Notes: generated from the sequence alone by a model not told the origin. A DNA stretch of 38,140 nucleotides from Thermoprotei archaeon (GCA_003649445.1 QMRV01000021.1:1-38140); one strand, 5' to 3'; positions 22,816 through 31,215 are shown, counted from the stretch's first letter. Numbers and translations: made by a program.

Positions 22816-24149
22816 AAGAGTGTTTTTGTGAAGTTTACTTCTTTTACTAGAACATAGGGTGTTTTCGAGGGCAGTGGTGTTTCCCACCAGTAAACATGAT
22901 AGAGTTTTTTAGTGAGCCCTACAATATTCTGTAGGATTCTAGGAAACGTATCCGCTATTCTTAGTCCTCTAACAGCGTACTTTATCTCACCGTTCTCGAT
23001 CAAGAATACGCCATCTCTACATACTGTCGAGAATACTCCTTCTCTGATATTCTGGTACCTAGTATACCAATTGTTTGAAACATAGATTCCTTTCTTTACT
23101 TCACGGAATATTTCCTCCTCGTTGTAGTCTCCTGGAAGGACTTTGAGTACTCGCGGCGAAGGCGAAATCCAGCCCGCGTTTCCAGTAGACTTTGTCTTGA
23201 AAGCTTTGGCAGTCATAGTATTGTGTAGAAGAGACTTCAGTACACCCCTTTCTATAACAGTAGTGTTCTGTGTTGGCACACCTTCGTCGTCGAAACTTCT
23301 AGCACCTACTGTTTTAGGCTCTCTTCCGGCGTCTACAATAGTGATAGATTCTGAGCCTACTTTCTGGCCGAGTTTATTTGTAAGGAAAGATGTTTTCATA
23401 AGAATATCTAGCGCTGAAGCAGCTCCTAGAACACTGCCTAGAAGATCTGCGGCTACTAGAGGATCTAGCACTGCGTCATACCTGCCAGCCTCTATTTCTC
23501 CTACTTTTGTGGCTTCTTTAGCTATTCTTCCAGCCTTTTCTCCAGCTTCGCTAGGATTGAAGTCAGATATGTTTGTTGCACAAGATACTCCAGTACCAGA
23601 GTACTCTCCGTCAACGAATGCTCTAACAGTAATGTCTATCGACGAGTGTTTCTCCGAGGCTTCTACACCGGCAGAAGTTACAAGTACTCTAGTAGAGTCT
23701 CTTAAAGTGAGTTGACCAGCACACCTTTTAGCTCCATTGGCAAGTGCGGCTGAAATAGCTTCATCTACGAAGTCTGCTATTTTCTCACTCGACTCTATTA
23801 CTCTCTTATCGTATGCTCCCTCTATAGGCGTGTACTCAAAGGGTCCTTGAGGAAGCGGAGTGTAGAAGGGGTTTTCTTTAGCGTATTTGGCTATACTGAT
23901 GAGTTTTTCTACAAGCGCCTCTACTCTACTTAAGTCAAGAGTACTTCCCACTACAACTCTTTTATTATAGCCTATTCTTACGCGGACACCTGCTTCATTC
24001 CAGTGCTTAATAATAGTTATTTGATTGTTAGCGAAGCGCGCCATATAGCTTTCAGCTGAGCCGACTATAACGGCTGCATCACTAGCACCTAGTTTAAGTG
24101 CATAGTCAACAGCCTTCTTACCTAATTCTTTCATTTCGTCTACTTTCAT
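22812..24149 (-). CDS. pmbA: TldE/PmbA subunit of the TldD-TldE protease
   Basis: A 445-residue protein of the PmbA/TldD family lacking the HExxxH zinc motif, which identifies it as the TldE (PmbA) partner. Family features include VRVRIGYNKRVVVGSTLDLS (about 50-69), the FDDEGVPTQNTTVIERG segment (about 287-303) and LLHNTMTAKAF (about 307-317). TldD-TldE heterodimers are cytoplasmic metalloproteases that degrade unfolded small peptides and in bacteria mature microcin B17. The ATG overlaps the TldD stop by 4 bases, so the two are co-translated. Confidence 0.9.
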   Translation of the reverse strand: MKVDEMKELGKKAVDYALKLGASDAAVIVGSAESYMARFANNQITIIKHWNEAGVRVRIGYNKRVVVGSTLDLSRVEALVEKLISIAKYAKENPFYTPLPQGPFEYTPIEGAYDKRVIESSEKIADFVDEAISAALANGAKRCAGQLTLRDSTRVLVTSAGVEASEKHSSIDITVRAFVDGEYSGTGVSCATNISDFNPSEAGEKAGRIAKEATKVGEIEAGRYDAVLDPLVAADLLGSVLGAASALDILMKTSFLTNKLGQKVGSESITIVDAGREPKTVGARSFDDEGVPTQNTTVIERGVLKSLLHNTMTAKAFKTKSTGNAGWISPSPRVLKVLPGDYNEEEIFREVKKGIYVSNNWYTRYQNIREGVFSTVCRDGVFLIENGEIKYAVRGLRIADTFPRILQNIVGLTKKLYHVYWWETPLPSKTPYVLVKEVNFTKTLF

Positions 24150-25603
24150 AACATCACCTTTCCGGGAGAACTGGACTTAGGGGGAGCTACACTAAGCTTA
24201 ACGTTTCTTAAAAGAACATGGGGTCCTCCAGCCCATACAGGGACTCCTTGCATAGGATTGCCTTTACCGCATGTTGCTGCAAAGAACTCTACTTCTTTGC
24301 CTACGGCCTCTACTTTAGAATAAAAGCCTTTTGTAGTAAACTCTATGAAGGGGTTGCGTACAGGGTACTTTATTTCGCCGTTTACAATATAGTAGGCTTC
24401 GAGTCCACCGTAACGCTGGAACCACCTTCTATCACATATGTTCCACTCAGCAAAGCTCTTAATATACACTCCTTTCTTGACTTCTTTCAGCATTTCTTCG
24501 AAGCTCCAGTCACCTGGAGCCATGTAGGTATTAGCCATCCTTATTATAGGTTCTCTATCGAACTGTGAAGCCCTCGCAGCAGCGTTGCTTTTTGTTCCAA
24601 GTAGTGAAGCGAACTCTCTGTTCATCAGGAATTCGTTTATTATGCCGTTTTTGAAGAGGTATCGTGGTCTAGCTTTTACTCCCTCGTCGTCGTATAAGTA
24701 AAATCCATAACTATTAGGTATAGTTGGGTCGTCGATTATAGTCACTTTATCTGATCCTATGCGCTCACCCAGCATTTCTAGCTTCATGTAGCTTTCACCT
24801 GCTTCTGCTCCTTCTCTACCCCATATTCTATCTAGCTCAGATGGGTGTCCACAGGACTCGTGTACTATTATTCCCACGAGCTCAGGGCCGAGTATTACGT
24901 CTACCGGCTCTTTTGGCGGAGCCTTTCCTTCTTCAAGAACTTTAGCTAGAACTTTTGCCTCTGATACAGTTCTATCGAGGATATTCCAGCGCTTGAAGTT
25001 TTCCCAGCCACCGCTTTCTCCGAGCTGCAGCCACCTCATGAGAGTCCCCTTACCAGGCATGTTGGCTATTATTAAGAAGAAGTATGATACTCTAGGGATT
25101 TTAGATGATATTAAGGCTCCATCACTATTACACACTATTTTCTCAGTGTAAGACGTAAAGATACGTAGGCTTCTTGTAGGAAGATTTATTTTAGTTTCAA
25201 GGAGAGCTTTATCTACTTTCATTAATTCTTTAAGTTTTTCTTCGAGCGAAATCTCTGCGGGATTCTCTTTAACATATAGCATGTAAGAGACTCTGTGAGC
25301 TTCTTCACTAGACAGATTCATTTCAGTTTTTCTCATTTTTTCGCTAATAACAGCTTCACGGTAAGCTTTTTCTACGGAGTCTCTTATACTATCTCTAGTC
25401 AACGTGTTAGTTGCAGAAAACCCTAATCCTTTTTTCGTAAAAACTCTCACACTTATTCCTGCTGACGAAGAATACCCCATACTAAGAGGAACGCCGTTTA
25501 CCAACGAAACATGGTCGCTTAAATCTCTCTGGTATCTCGCTTCAGCGTAAGTTGCGCCCAATTTTAGTGCATAGTCAACGGCATACTGTAGAAGATCTTC
25601 CAT
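24146..25603 (-). CDS. tldD: TldD metalloprotease subunit
   Basis: A 485-residue protein with the TldD catalytic motif HESCGH at 248-253 (IIVHESCGHPSELDR) and a C-terminal Cys region, AATCGKGNPMQGVPVWAGGP, that supplies a further zinc ligand in characterised TldD. The DDEGVKARPRYLFKNGIINE segment and REFASLLGTKSNAAARAS are typical. It is the active subunit of the TldD-TldE heterodimer. The ATG at 25603 has a TATA-like box (CTTATAAAATAT plus-strand sense, 25627-25638) about 28 bases upstream. It is divergent from thrS. Confidence 0.92.
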   Translation of the reverse strand: MEDLLQYAVDYALKLGATYAEARYQRDLSDHVSLVNGVPLSMGYSSSAGISVRVFTKKGLGFSATNTLTRDSIRDSVEKAYREAVISEKMRKTEMNLSSEEAHRVSYMLYVKENPAEISLEEKLKELMKVDKALLETKINLPTRSLRIFTSYTEKIVCNSDGALISSKIPRVSYFFLIIANMPGKGTLMRWLQLGESGGWENFKRWNILDRTVSEAKVLAKVLEEGKAPPKEPVDVILGPELVGIIVHESCGHPSELDRIWGREGAEAGESYMKLEMLGERIGSDKVTIIDDPTIPNSYGFYLYDDEGVKARPRYLFKNGIINEFLMNREFASLLGTKSNAAARASQFDREPIIRMANTYMAPGDWSFEEMLKEVKKGVYIKSFAEWNICDRRWFQRYGGLEAYYIVNGEIKYPVRNPFIEFTTKGFYSKVEAVGKEVEFFAATCGKGNPMQGVPVWAGGPHVLLRNVKLSVAPPKSSSPGKVML

Positions 25604-25626
25604 ACAAGATATTTGAGCGAACTTAG

Positions 25627-25638
25627 CTTATAAAATAT
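25627..25638 (-). promoter_or_regulatory. TATA-like box, tldD operon
   Basis: Reads ATATTTTATAAG on the minus strand and is centred about 29 bases before the ATG at 25603, giving a leaderless tldD-pmbA transcript. A thrS box (CTTTAAATACT, about 25670-25680) lies on the other strand in the same 103-base divergent region. Confidence 0.5.
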
Positions 25639-25706
25639 GTGGGCGCTCGCTCGAGGACACTGCTAATCTTTAAATACTCTCCGAGAGTTTCACTACCGGC
25701 GAGTAT

Positions 25707-27539
25707 ATGAGAATAGTACTACTTCACAGCGATTTTATTGAATTTGAGCCTAAAATTAAAGCTATTGAAGAAGCAGAAAAAGTACCTAAAGAGAGGAAGA
25801 GAGTCGAAGAAGCGTTAGTCGTGTTCACTACGATCGAAAAAGGTGATAACGAAGAAATAGTGAAAAAAGCGGCTGAAGACATAATCGATGTACTTAACAA
25901 AGTAAAAGCCCCGCGAGTAGTTCTTTATCCTTGGGCTCACTTGAGCAGTAATTTAGCGCCGCCGGATGCAGCTTTAGCTTTAATGAAAAACCTCGAAAAC
26001 GAGTTAAAGGGTAGAGGAATAGAAGTAGTTAGAGCTCCTTTCGGCTGGTACAAGGCTTTTACTATTTCTGTTAAAGGACATCCCTTAGCAGAGCTTTCAA
26101 GAACTATTAGCTTAGAGGAAGAGAAAAAGGAGACGGTAAAGCGCGGAGAAAAAAAGCACTTAATACTTACACCTGAAGGAGAAGAGCTTGACCCCGAGAA
26201 AGCAGATTTATCGAAGTTTAACGAAGAGTTCCGAATTCTAGTCGAAAAAGAGGCTCTTAAAAAAGAGCTCAAAGGAGGAAAACCTGTTATCCTAGAGTAT
26301 CTGCAGAGATTTGGCTTCGAGTGGGAACCCTACAGCGATTTCGGACACATGCGCATGGGACCCTATGCTACACTCATATTCGATTTAGCTGCAGAGTACT
26401 CTCGCAGAGTAGCTCACAGCCTACCTATACCAGTATTCGAAGTAAAGGGAACTGCTTTCTTTAATCTTAAAGTAAAGCCTGTAAGAGAGCACGCCGAGCT
26501 CTACGGCGATAGGCTATACGTTATTAAGACAGATAGAGGGGATATGGTGCTTAGGTACGCTGCATGCCATCAGCAGTTCAGTTTAATTAAGGACTGGACA
26601 CTGTCTTACAAAGATCTTCCCTTCGGAGCATTCGAAATAGCGGACTCTTATCGATATGAGCAGAGCGGTGAAGCAGAACTCTGTTTCAGACTAAGAAGAT
26701 TCTACATGCCAGACTTACACATCTTCGTGAAAGACGAAGAGGAAGCAAAGAAGTGGGTCATGGTTATCCACGATAAAATAATGAGTGAAATGAGCAAAGT
26801 AGGTAGAAACTACGAGCTGCTGGTCAACGTATCAAGCCCCGAGCAGTACGAGAAATATAAGAGCTTTATTATCGAGCTTGCAAAGAAGATAGGCAAATCC
26901 GTTTTAGTCGCAGTATACCCGCCGGGAATAAACTATTACTGGACAATTAACATAGAGTACCACATACTAGATCAGCTCAAAAGGCCGAGAGAAGTAGGAA
27001 CAGTTCAGATAGACATAGGTAACGCGAAGAGATTTGGCATAAAGTACATGGACAAAGACGGAACAGAAAAGTACCCAGTAATACTTCACACAGCAATAAT
27101 AGGGAGTCTTGAACGCTACATATACGCGTTGTTCGACACAGCACTAATGAAAAAGAAGCCCGTGTTACCGCTCTGGATAAGCCCTGTTCAAGTAAGAGTA
27201 ATTCCCGTAAGCAAAGAATACATGCCTTACGCTGAGCAGATAGCTGAAAAACTTTCCTCAGCAGGATACCGCGTAGACATAGACGATACCGACAGACCGC
27301 TGGGTAGAAAAATAGTTGACGCGGAGAGAGAGTGGGTTCCATATATTATTGTAGTAGGAGAAAAAGAAGTTAAAGAAAATGTAGTGAACGTAAGAATAAG
27401 AGAAACAGAAGAACAGAAAACAATGAAATTAGAAGAGCTAGTAAGTATGCTAGACGAGAAAATAAACGGCTATCCAAAGAAACCCTACGGCATACCAAGA
27501 TATCTCTCTAAGAGACCCGGATTCCTGAAGCTAAGCTAA
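25707..27539 (+). CDS. thrS: Threonyl-tRNA synthetase, archaeal type
   Basis: A 610-residue, full-length class II synthetase that charges tRNA-Thr. Residues 1-140 are the archaeal DTD-like editing domain (MRIVLLHSDFIEFEPK start; VVLYPWAHLSSNL near 75-87), which removes mischarged serine. The catalytic core has RYAACHQQFSL (zinc Cys, about 287-297), motif 2 in YRYEQSGEAELCFRLRRF (about 316-333), DLHIFV (His ligand) and motif 3 ILHTAIIGSLERYIYALFD (about 465-483). The anticodon domain is at the C-terminus. Some Crenarchaeota split editing and catalytic domains into two genes; here they are fused. The matching tRNA-Thr gene lies 2.5 kb downstream. Confidence 0.95.
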   Translation: MRIVLLHSDFIEFEPKIKAIEEAEKVPKERKRVEEALVVFTTIEKGDNEEIVKKAAEDIIDVLNKVKAPRVVLYPWAHLSSNLAPPDAALALMKNLENELKGRGIEVVRAPFGWYKAFTISVKGHPLAELSRTISLEEEKKETVKRGEKKHLILTPEGEELDPEKADLSKFNEEFRILVEKEALKKELKGGKPVILEYLQRFGFEWEPYSDFGHMRMGPYATLIFDLAAEYSRRVAHSLPIPVFEVKGTAFFNLKVKPVREHAELYGDRLYVIKTDRGDMVLRYAACHQQFSLIKDWTLSYKDLPFGAFEIADSYRYEQSGEAELCFRLRRFYMPDLHIFVKDEEEAKKWVMVIHDKIMSEMSKVGRNYELLVNVSSPEQYEKYKSFIIELAKKIGKSVLVAVYPPGINYYWTINIEYHILDQLKRPREVGTVQIDIGNAKRFGIKYMDKDGTEKYPVILHTAIIGSLERYIYALFDTALMKKKPVLPLWISPVQVRVIPVSKEYMPYAEQIAEKLSSAGYRVDIDDTDRPLGRKIVDAEREWVPYIIVVGEKEVKENVVNVRIRETEEQKTMKLEELVSMLDEKINGYPKKPYGIPRYLSKRPGFLKLS

Positions 27540-27540
27540 A

Positions 27541-27573
27541 ATCTAGGTACTATTTTAAAGAAGTTTCTAGGTA
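27541..27573 (+). repeat. Direct TCTAGGTA repeat in the uxaA-like promoter region
   Basis: TCTAGGTA occurs at 27542-27549 and 27566-27573, 24 bp apart, in the 53-base region between thrS and the UxaA-type operon. The AT-rich TATTTTAAAG segment between them may be the TATA box. Confidence 0.4.
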
Positions 27574-27592
27574 AATTATCTGGGTTTAGTTA

Positions 27593-28174
27593 ATGTACTC
27601 TTTCGTCTATAAAATTAAGCCCGAAGACAATGTAGCTACAGCTCTAGTTGAGCTAAAAAGAGGTCATGTTTATAGAATATTTGAAGAAGGAAGAGGTTTC
27701 ATAGGAGAAATAAAAGCTGCAACAAAAGTCCCACAGTGGTATAAAATCGCGTTAACAGAAATACCCGAAGAAACTCCTGTAATTAAGTTCGGCTACCCTA
27801 TAGGTCTAGCTACAATAGATATTGAGCCCGGAACCGTAGTTCATTTAACAAACATAATTCTAAGCCCTGATCTTGTTTTCGAAGAACTTGTTGAAAAAGG
27901 ATTTACTTTAGGAAAAGCTCTCGTCAATATAGATAAAGGAGACAGTGTTAGAGTAGGCAAAAACTTTAAACCAACGCATCCTGTCCTCAAGGAGCTACCT
28001 ACTGGAACAAAAATAGGATATGCTGCTAAACGAATTCTAGCAGATGAAATAGTTAGACTAGGAAATCTCACAGAACTGCCACACAAGCTTGGCTGGAACG
28101 AAAAGTACCGCAATTTAGTCAAAGAATTCTACAAGTTTCTGAACACAGGTGTAATAAGTATGAGTAGGGTGTAG
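27593..28174 (+). CDS. UxaA-type dehydratase, small (SAF-domain) subunit with C-terminal extension
   Basis: A 193-residue protein. Residues 1-90 match the SAF domain found at the N-terminus of altronate dehydratase UxaA: EDNVATALVELKRG, then PQWYKIALTEIPEETPVIKF, GYPIGLATIDIEPGTVVHL and TNI. Residues 95-193 form an extra segment not seen in the short SuyA-type subunits; it has no recognised domain. Together with the next gene (3-base gap) it makes a split UxaA-family lyase/dehydratase acting on a sugar acid or similar hydroxyacid. Candidates are altronate, galactarate, or sulfolactate (SuyAB); the sequence does not decide. Confidence 0.75.
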   Translation: MYSFVYKIKPEDNVATALVELKRGHVYRIFEEGRGFIGEIKAATKVPQWYKIALTEIPEETPVIKFGYPIGLATIDIEPGTVVHLTNIILSPDLVFEELVEKGFTLGKALVNIDKGDSVRVGKNFKPTHPVLKELPTGTKIGYAAKRILADEIVRLGNLTELPHKLGWNEKYRNLVKEFYKFLNTGVISMSRV

Positions 28175-28177
28175 TGT

Positions 28178-29434
28178 ATGGAGAAGTGTTTAGCTTACTA
28201 CAGGAAAAAACGCAGAGTATACGGCGTCAGAAACCATGTTCTAATAATCCCTACGACTTTCTGCGTAAACAATGTTGCCTATCAGATATGGTCTTTCTTC
28301 GCTGAAGAACGCTGGGGAGACTATGAAGAAAATAGAGTAGTTCTAGCGCTCCACGACGCAGGCTGCTGTCATGTAGGCTTTGACAGAGAAATAGCTTTCA
28401 GAACATTTCTCGGAGTAGCCTCAAATCCAAATGTGTATGGAGTACTACTCGTAAGCCTAGGCTGTGGTCAATTCTGTAAACCTCCGCTCAAGCCAGGAGA
28501 AGACAAGAAAACTAATTTAATGAACTTTAAGCTCTACGATAGATTAGTTAAGCGCGGAGTACCCGTAAAATGGGTTAATGTACAGGAAGTAGGATTCAGC
28601 AGAGCAGTCGAAATAGGAGTAAAGCACGTAGAGGCAATGGTTAAAGAAGCACGCAAACTCGAGAGAACAGGGTGTCCTTTAAGCAAAATAGTTATAGGAG
28701 TAGGCAATGGCGCAAGTGACCCTACTTCAGGGCTTTTTGCGAACCCGGCTGTAGGCTACCTAGTAGACTACTTTATAGAAAAGGGTGGAACAGTAGTCTT
28801 CACTCAGTCTACGGAAGTACTAGGAGCCGAAGAATATCTTTTCTCGAAGGTCAAGAGGGAAAAAACTAGACTCAAGCTCAAAAGGCTTCTAGAAACACTG
28901 ATAGTATTCAAAGAAGGTCTAGAAGAATACTTAGGTATTTCCGATCCAACTCCAGGAAATATTGAAAGTGGAATCTCTACTCTAGCCGAAAAATCTCTCG
29001 GTACAGTACTCAAAATAGGGCACAGTAAAGACATTGAGATAAAAGATGTTCTATCATACGCGGAGAAAATACCTAGAAACGGAGGACTATACTTTATGGA
29101 TGGTCCAGGAGAAGACCTGTTAGCTATAACAGGAATGGTGGCTGGAGGAGCACAAGCAGTAATATTCACTACAGGTCTAGGAACACCAATAGGTAGTGTT
29201 GTCGCTCCCGTTATAAAAGTGACAGCGAACAAGGAAACGTATACAAAACTAAACGAAATCATAGACGTATACATTCCAGTAGAAAAATTATTCGAGGAAA
29301 GTAAGTCTCTTCAAGAAATAGCGATTGATGTTCTATGGGATTATCTTTTAAGAGTATTGTCTGGTGAACCAGTTAAAGCAGAGAAAAGAGGACAAATGGA
29401 TTTTGGTGTAAGAGAATACTGGATGAAAATGTAG
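28178..29434 (+). CDS. UxaA-type dehydratase, large subunit
   Basis: A 418-residue protein matching the catalytic part of the UxaA/GarD/SuyB family. It opens with GVRNHVLIIPTTFCVNNVA (about 16-34), then HDAGCCHVGFDRE (about 59-71), PNVYGVLLVSLGCGQ (about 83-97) and later IVIGVGNGASDPTSG and PAVGYLVDYFIEKGGTVVFT. The near-C-terminal FTTGLGTPIGSVVAPVIKV is also typical. Conserved Cys/His suggest the Fe-dependent mechanism of this family. With the small SAF subunit it eliminates water (or sulfite) from a polar acid. It is the downstream gene of a two-gene operon. Confidence 0.82.
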   Translation: MEKCLAYYRKKRRVYGVRNHVLIIPTTFCVNNVAYQIWSFFAEERWGDYEENRVVLALHDAGCCHVGFDREIAFRTFLGVASNPNVYGVLLVSLGCGQFCKPPLKPGEDKKTNLMNFKLYDRLVKRGVPVKWVNVQEVGFSRAVEIGVKHVEAMVKEARKLERTGCPLSKIVIGVGNGASDPTSGLFANPAVGYLVDYFIEKGGTVVFTQSTEVLGAEEYLFSKVKREKTRLKLKRLLETLIVFKEGLEEYLGISDPTPGNIESGISTLAEKSLGTVLKIGHSKDIEIKDVLSYAEKIPRNGGLYFMDGPGEDLLAITGMVAGGAQAVIFTTGLGTPIGSVVAPVIKVTANKETYTKLNEIIDVYIPVEKLFEESKSLQEIAIDVLWDYLLRVLSGEPVKAEKRGQMDFGVREYWMKM

Positions 29435-29596
29435 CTAGTGTCCTAGAAGTTTCTTTAAGTAAACTTTAACGGCTTTTGCGTTAAGGTATATATGAAGTAT
29501 AGCTGGTATAAGCATTAGTATTAAAGACAGAGTATGGATATTTACTAAAGCTGTCTTACCGGCGGCTCCTTTTCCTCGTGGAGCAAATATTAGCAT
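29435..29596 (-). pseudogene. Truncated DUF4405-like membrane protein remnant
   Basis: A 53-residue frame from ATG 29596 to TAG 29435: MLIFAPRGKGAA opens it and HIYLNAKAVKVYLKKLLGH closes it. The "tGlmLlFaPRGkg" loop, a His before the second TM (NIHTLS) and a His in that TM (ILHIYLN) are the pattern of DUF4405/cytochrome-b-like two-helix membrane proteins. The first TM helix is cut: upstream, in-frame codons (GAIT...) run only to a stop about 40 bases earlier with no start. It is probably a 5'-truncated or frameshifted gene, though a tiny functional protein is possible because AGGAG precedes the ATG. Confidence 0.45.
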
Positions 29597-29709
29597 TACT
29601 CCTGTAATTGCCCCACTTCTCGACCTTCGTAAACAATAGTAATTTTAGGATTTTTACTGCCTCTAGTGCCGTCGAGAAAAACTTTACTTAAATCAACTTT
29701 TTAAAACAC
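29597..29709. other. Short non-annotated stretch upstream of the DUF4405-like remnant
   Basis: On the minus strand 29700-29596 is an open 34-codon frame (GREVGQLQE at its end) whose TAA overlaps the ATG of the remnant as TAATG, but it has no start codon. It may be part of the same decayed gene; no function is assigned. Confidence 0.3.
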
Positions 29710-29925
29710 CTATTTCTTCTCCTTTTTATAGATAATAGTGTATTGAGCCTCATCTTCGCTGCAAGAAGTCTTTTCTTTTATTGTACACTTGGGCAGTATA
29801 TTTGAAATAAACTTTTTTAGTTCTCCGCTTACTTCAAGAGCTTCTTCTAAGCGACTGTTCCACCAAAAGTAAAGTAAGGTAGCGCTAATGGCTATTGCTA
29901 TAAAAGCTACTAGAAATATTTTCAT
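29710..29925 (-). CDS. Small single-TM protein
   Basis: A 71-residue protein with an N-terminal hydrophobic segment (IFLVAFIAIAISATLLYFWW, residues 3-22) and a short charged domain containing two Cys (PKCTIKEKTSC). It could be a signal anchor with a small extracellular domain. No family was recognised. ATG 29925 is chosen; an in-frame TTG at 29943 would add six residues. It lies upstream of the DUF4405-like remnant on the same strand, so both may belong to one former membrane operon. Confidence 0.5.
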   Translation of the reverse strand: MKIFLVAFIAIAISATLLYFWWNSRLEEALEVSGELKKFISNILPKCTIKEKTSCSEDEAQYTIIYKKEKK

Positions 29926-30000
29926 CGAGAGAAAGCATATCAAAATGAAAATACATCTTTCTCACTTTTTGTGAGTTTAAGAAATATTATTTATCGCAAA

Positions 30001-30014
30001 TTTAATTAAATTTT
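30001..30014 (+). promoter_or_regulatory. TATA-like box, tRNA-Thr gene
   Basis: TTTAATTAAATTTT is centred about 25 bases before the first base of the tRNA at 30032, the expected spacing for an archaeal tRNA promoter. Confidence 0.6.
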
Positions 30015-30031
30015 GAGGAGTAGTAAATAAC

Positions 30032-30149
30032 GCCCCCGTAGCTTAGTGGCCTAGAGCGCCCGCGTGGTAAAGTATCTCTATATAGAGCGGGTGGACCCGG
30101 GTTCGAATCTCGCGTAAAAAAGCGGGCGAGAGTCCCGGCGGGGGCTCCA
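30032..30149 (+). tRNA. tRNA-Thr (GGU) with two introns
   Basis: Acceptor stem GCCCCCG (30032-30038) pairs with CGGGGGC (30139-30145); discriminator T30146 is followed by encoded CCA. The D stem is GCTT/GAGC. The anticodon stem CCCGC (30059-30063) pairs with GCGGG (30087-30091). The loop reads G-T-GGT-A, giving anticodon GGT (30066-30068), which with a U discriminator fits Thr. A 16-base intron (30070-30085) sits at the canonical 37/38 site. The T stem CCGGG (30097-30101) pairs with CCCGG (30134-30138), but after the loop TTCGAAT there is a 25-base insert (30109-30133, or shifted one base left) that can form a CTCGC/GCGAG stem: a non-canonical T-loop intron. Splicing needs the archaeal heteromeric endonuclease. 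Confidence 0.88.
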
Positions 30150-30152
30150 GTT

Positions 30153-30956
30153 TTACACTGGCGTTAATAGCCTTAAGGAAGGTTTTCTTGAGACAAATTC
30201 GCAGTATTCATCGCCTTTACAGAGACATTTTACTTCAGTTAAGGAAATTCTTTCGCTTAAGATATGTGAAAGGAAGCCCGCTAGTATTCCTCTCAGATAG
30301 TGACTTCTAGGACCTTCTCCTTTGCCCCTGAAAGGTCTGCATTCAAAACTGTCATAGAGCCTGAATCTTATCCTTTTCTTCTTTTCGTCGAACTCTAGTA
30401 TCTCATAATTTTTGACCCAGTTTAGTACTTTGAAGACTTCAAGTCCTAGAATAAATAAATCTATGCCTGATACTCTTGCGAATTTCTCCCATTTTTCTCC
30501 CATATGGTATCCTGCTCTAAAGCCTAGCTGGTACATAAATGCTTGACCTGCGACACCAAAGTACTGGTCTAAAGCTTTATATAGCTCACTAAGCCATTCG
30601 TCTCTTTCAAGTATAGCTTCTCCGCCAAGAGTTGAAATAGATACATTGAATGAAGGTACAAGTATTTTTCCTATTTCTTTAATTCCGTGTTCTATGCCGT
30701 AGACTACGTCGAGTGAGGACATTTCTTCAACTATTTTCTCAAAATTTTCTTTAACTTCAGTTATATCTAGTTGAGAAATCCAGTAAGCATACTCTTTTTC
30801 AAGAGGAGCTTCAATAACTCCGCTCAAGATGTTTATTTTATATTTAGCTAGAATCTGAACGATTTTCGAGAGAGCTCCAGGTTTATTGGCTAGTTTAACG
30901 GCTATGAATGTTATTTTTCTTCCTTTCTTCTTTTCGACGATGAAAGGATACGCCAT
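30153..30956 (-). CDS. ACT-V4R domain ligand-sensing protein
   Basis: About 267 residues. An ACT domain lies at about 12-75 (TFIAVKLANKPGALSKIVQI, LAKYKINILSG). A linker with VYGIEHGIKEIGKILVP leads to a C-terminal V4R domain (about 170-260): AGQAFMYQLGFRAGYHMGEK, then LRGILAGFLSHILSERISL and CLCKGDEYCEF, whose Cys pattern is the V4R metal/ligand site. ACT domains bind amino acids; V4R binds small hydrocarbons or metal. No DNA-binding domain is seen, so it likely acts through a partner. ATG 30956 is preferred because TTTAAATA (30981-30988) is about 28 bases upstream; GTG 30971 is the alternative. Its stop lies 3 bases from the tRNA end. Confidence 0.8.
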   Translation of the reverse strand: MAYPFIVEKKKGRKITFIAVKLANKPGALSKIVQILAKYKINILSGVIEAPLEKEYAYWISQLDITEVKENFEKIVEEMSSLDVVYGIEHGIKEIGKILVPSFNVSISTLGGEAILERDEWLSELYKALDQYFGVAGQAFMYQLGFRAGYHMGEKWEKFARVSGIDLFILGLEVFKVLNWVKNYEILEFDEKKKRIRFRLYDSFECRPFRGKGEGPRSHYLRGILAGFLSHILSERISLTEVKCLCKGDEYCEFVSRKPSLRLLTPV

Positions 30957-30971
30957 ACTATAGCTGGTCAC

Positions 30972-31215
30972 GGTAGCCCCTTTAAATACTGTATGAAATT
31001 ATATATGTTTATTTTTACGACAAACGAGAGGGCAGAAACCTTTATTAGGTTAGTTTAGTAGAGCCTAGCACAAGTCTAAGATGAAATATTTGATGATTCT
31101 AAGAGGTTATTGAAGCCTGTGGAATTGTGGTCACCTTAATCTGTCCTAAACCACCATGAGTTACTCTCGAGAGGCAAACAGTAGAATTTATTATTCTCTA
31201 CATATAACTAGTTTT
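30972..31215. other. Intergenic region without a supported gene
   Basis: It contains the minus-strand box of the ACT-V4R gene (30981-30988), a plus-strand CTTTATTA near 31039-31046, and a direct TCTAAGA repeat (31075-31081 and 31098-31104). Near the right end is the TATA-like box of the UPF0047 gene (31185-31194). TGATGA at 31091-31096 looks like a C box but no CTGA box follows. An ATG at 31156 is in frame with the UPF0047 gene but the extension looks non-coding. Confidence 0.4.
31185..31194 (+). promoter_or_regulatory. TATA-like box, UPF0047 gene
   Basis: GAATTTATTA is centred 26 bases before ATG 31216, supporting that start over the in-frame ATG at 31156. Confidence 0.5.

Noticed and set aside
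23143..23715. 190-codon plus-strand frame opposite pmbA
   Set aside because: Antisense to conserved PmbA segments, Ser/Thr/Pro-rich, no promoter or ribosome site.
26977..27342. 121-codon Cys/Leu-rich open frame on the minus strand within thrS
   Set aside because: It lies antisense to the catalytic and anticodon parts of a well-conserved ThrRS and has a composition typical of a shadow frame.
29596..29700. 34-codon minus-strand frame ending in TAATG before the DUF4405-like remnant
   Set aside because: It has no start codon between its two stops, so it is described only as part of a likely decayed locus.
31070..31155. Possible small RNA before the UPF0047 gene (TGATGA and direct TCTAAGA repeats)
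   Set aside because: No CTGA D box or convincing hairpin was found, so it does not meet the standard for an RNA call.
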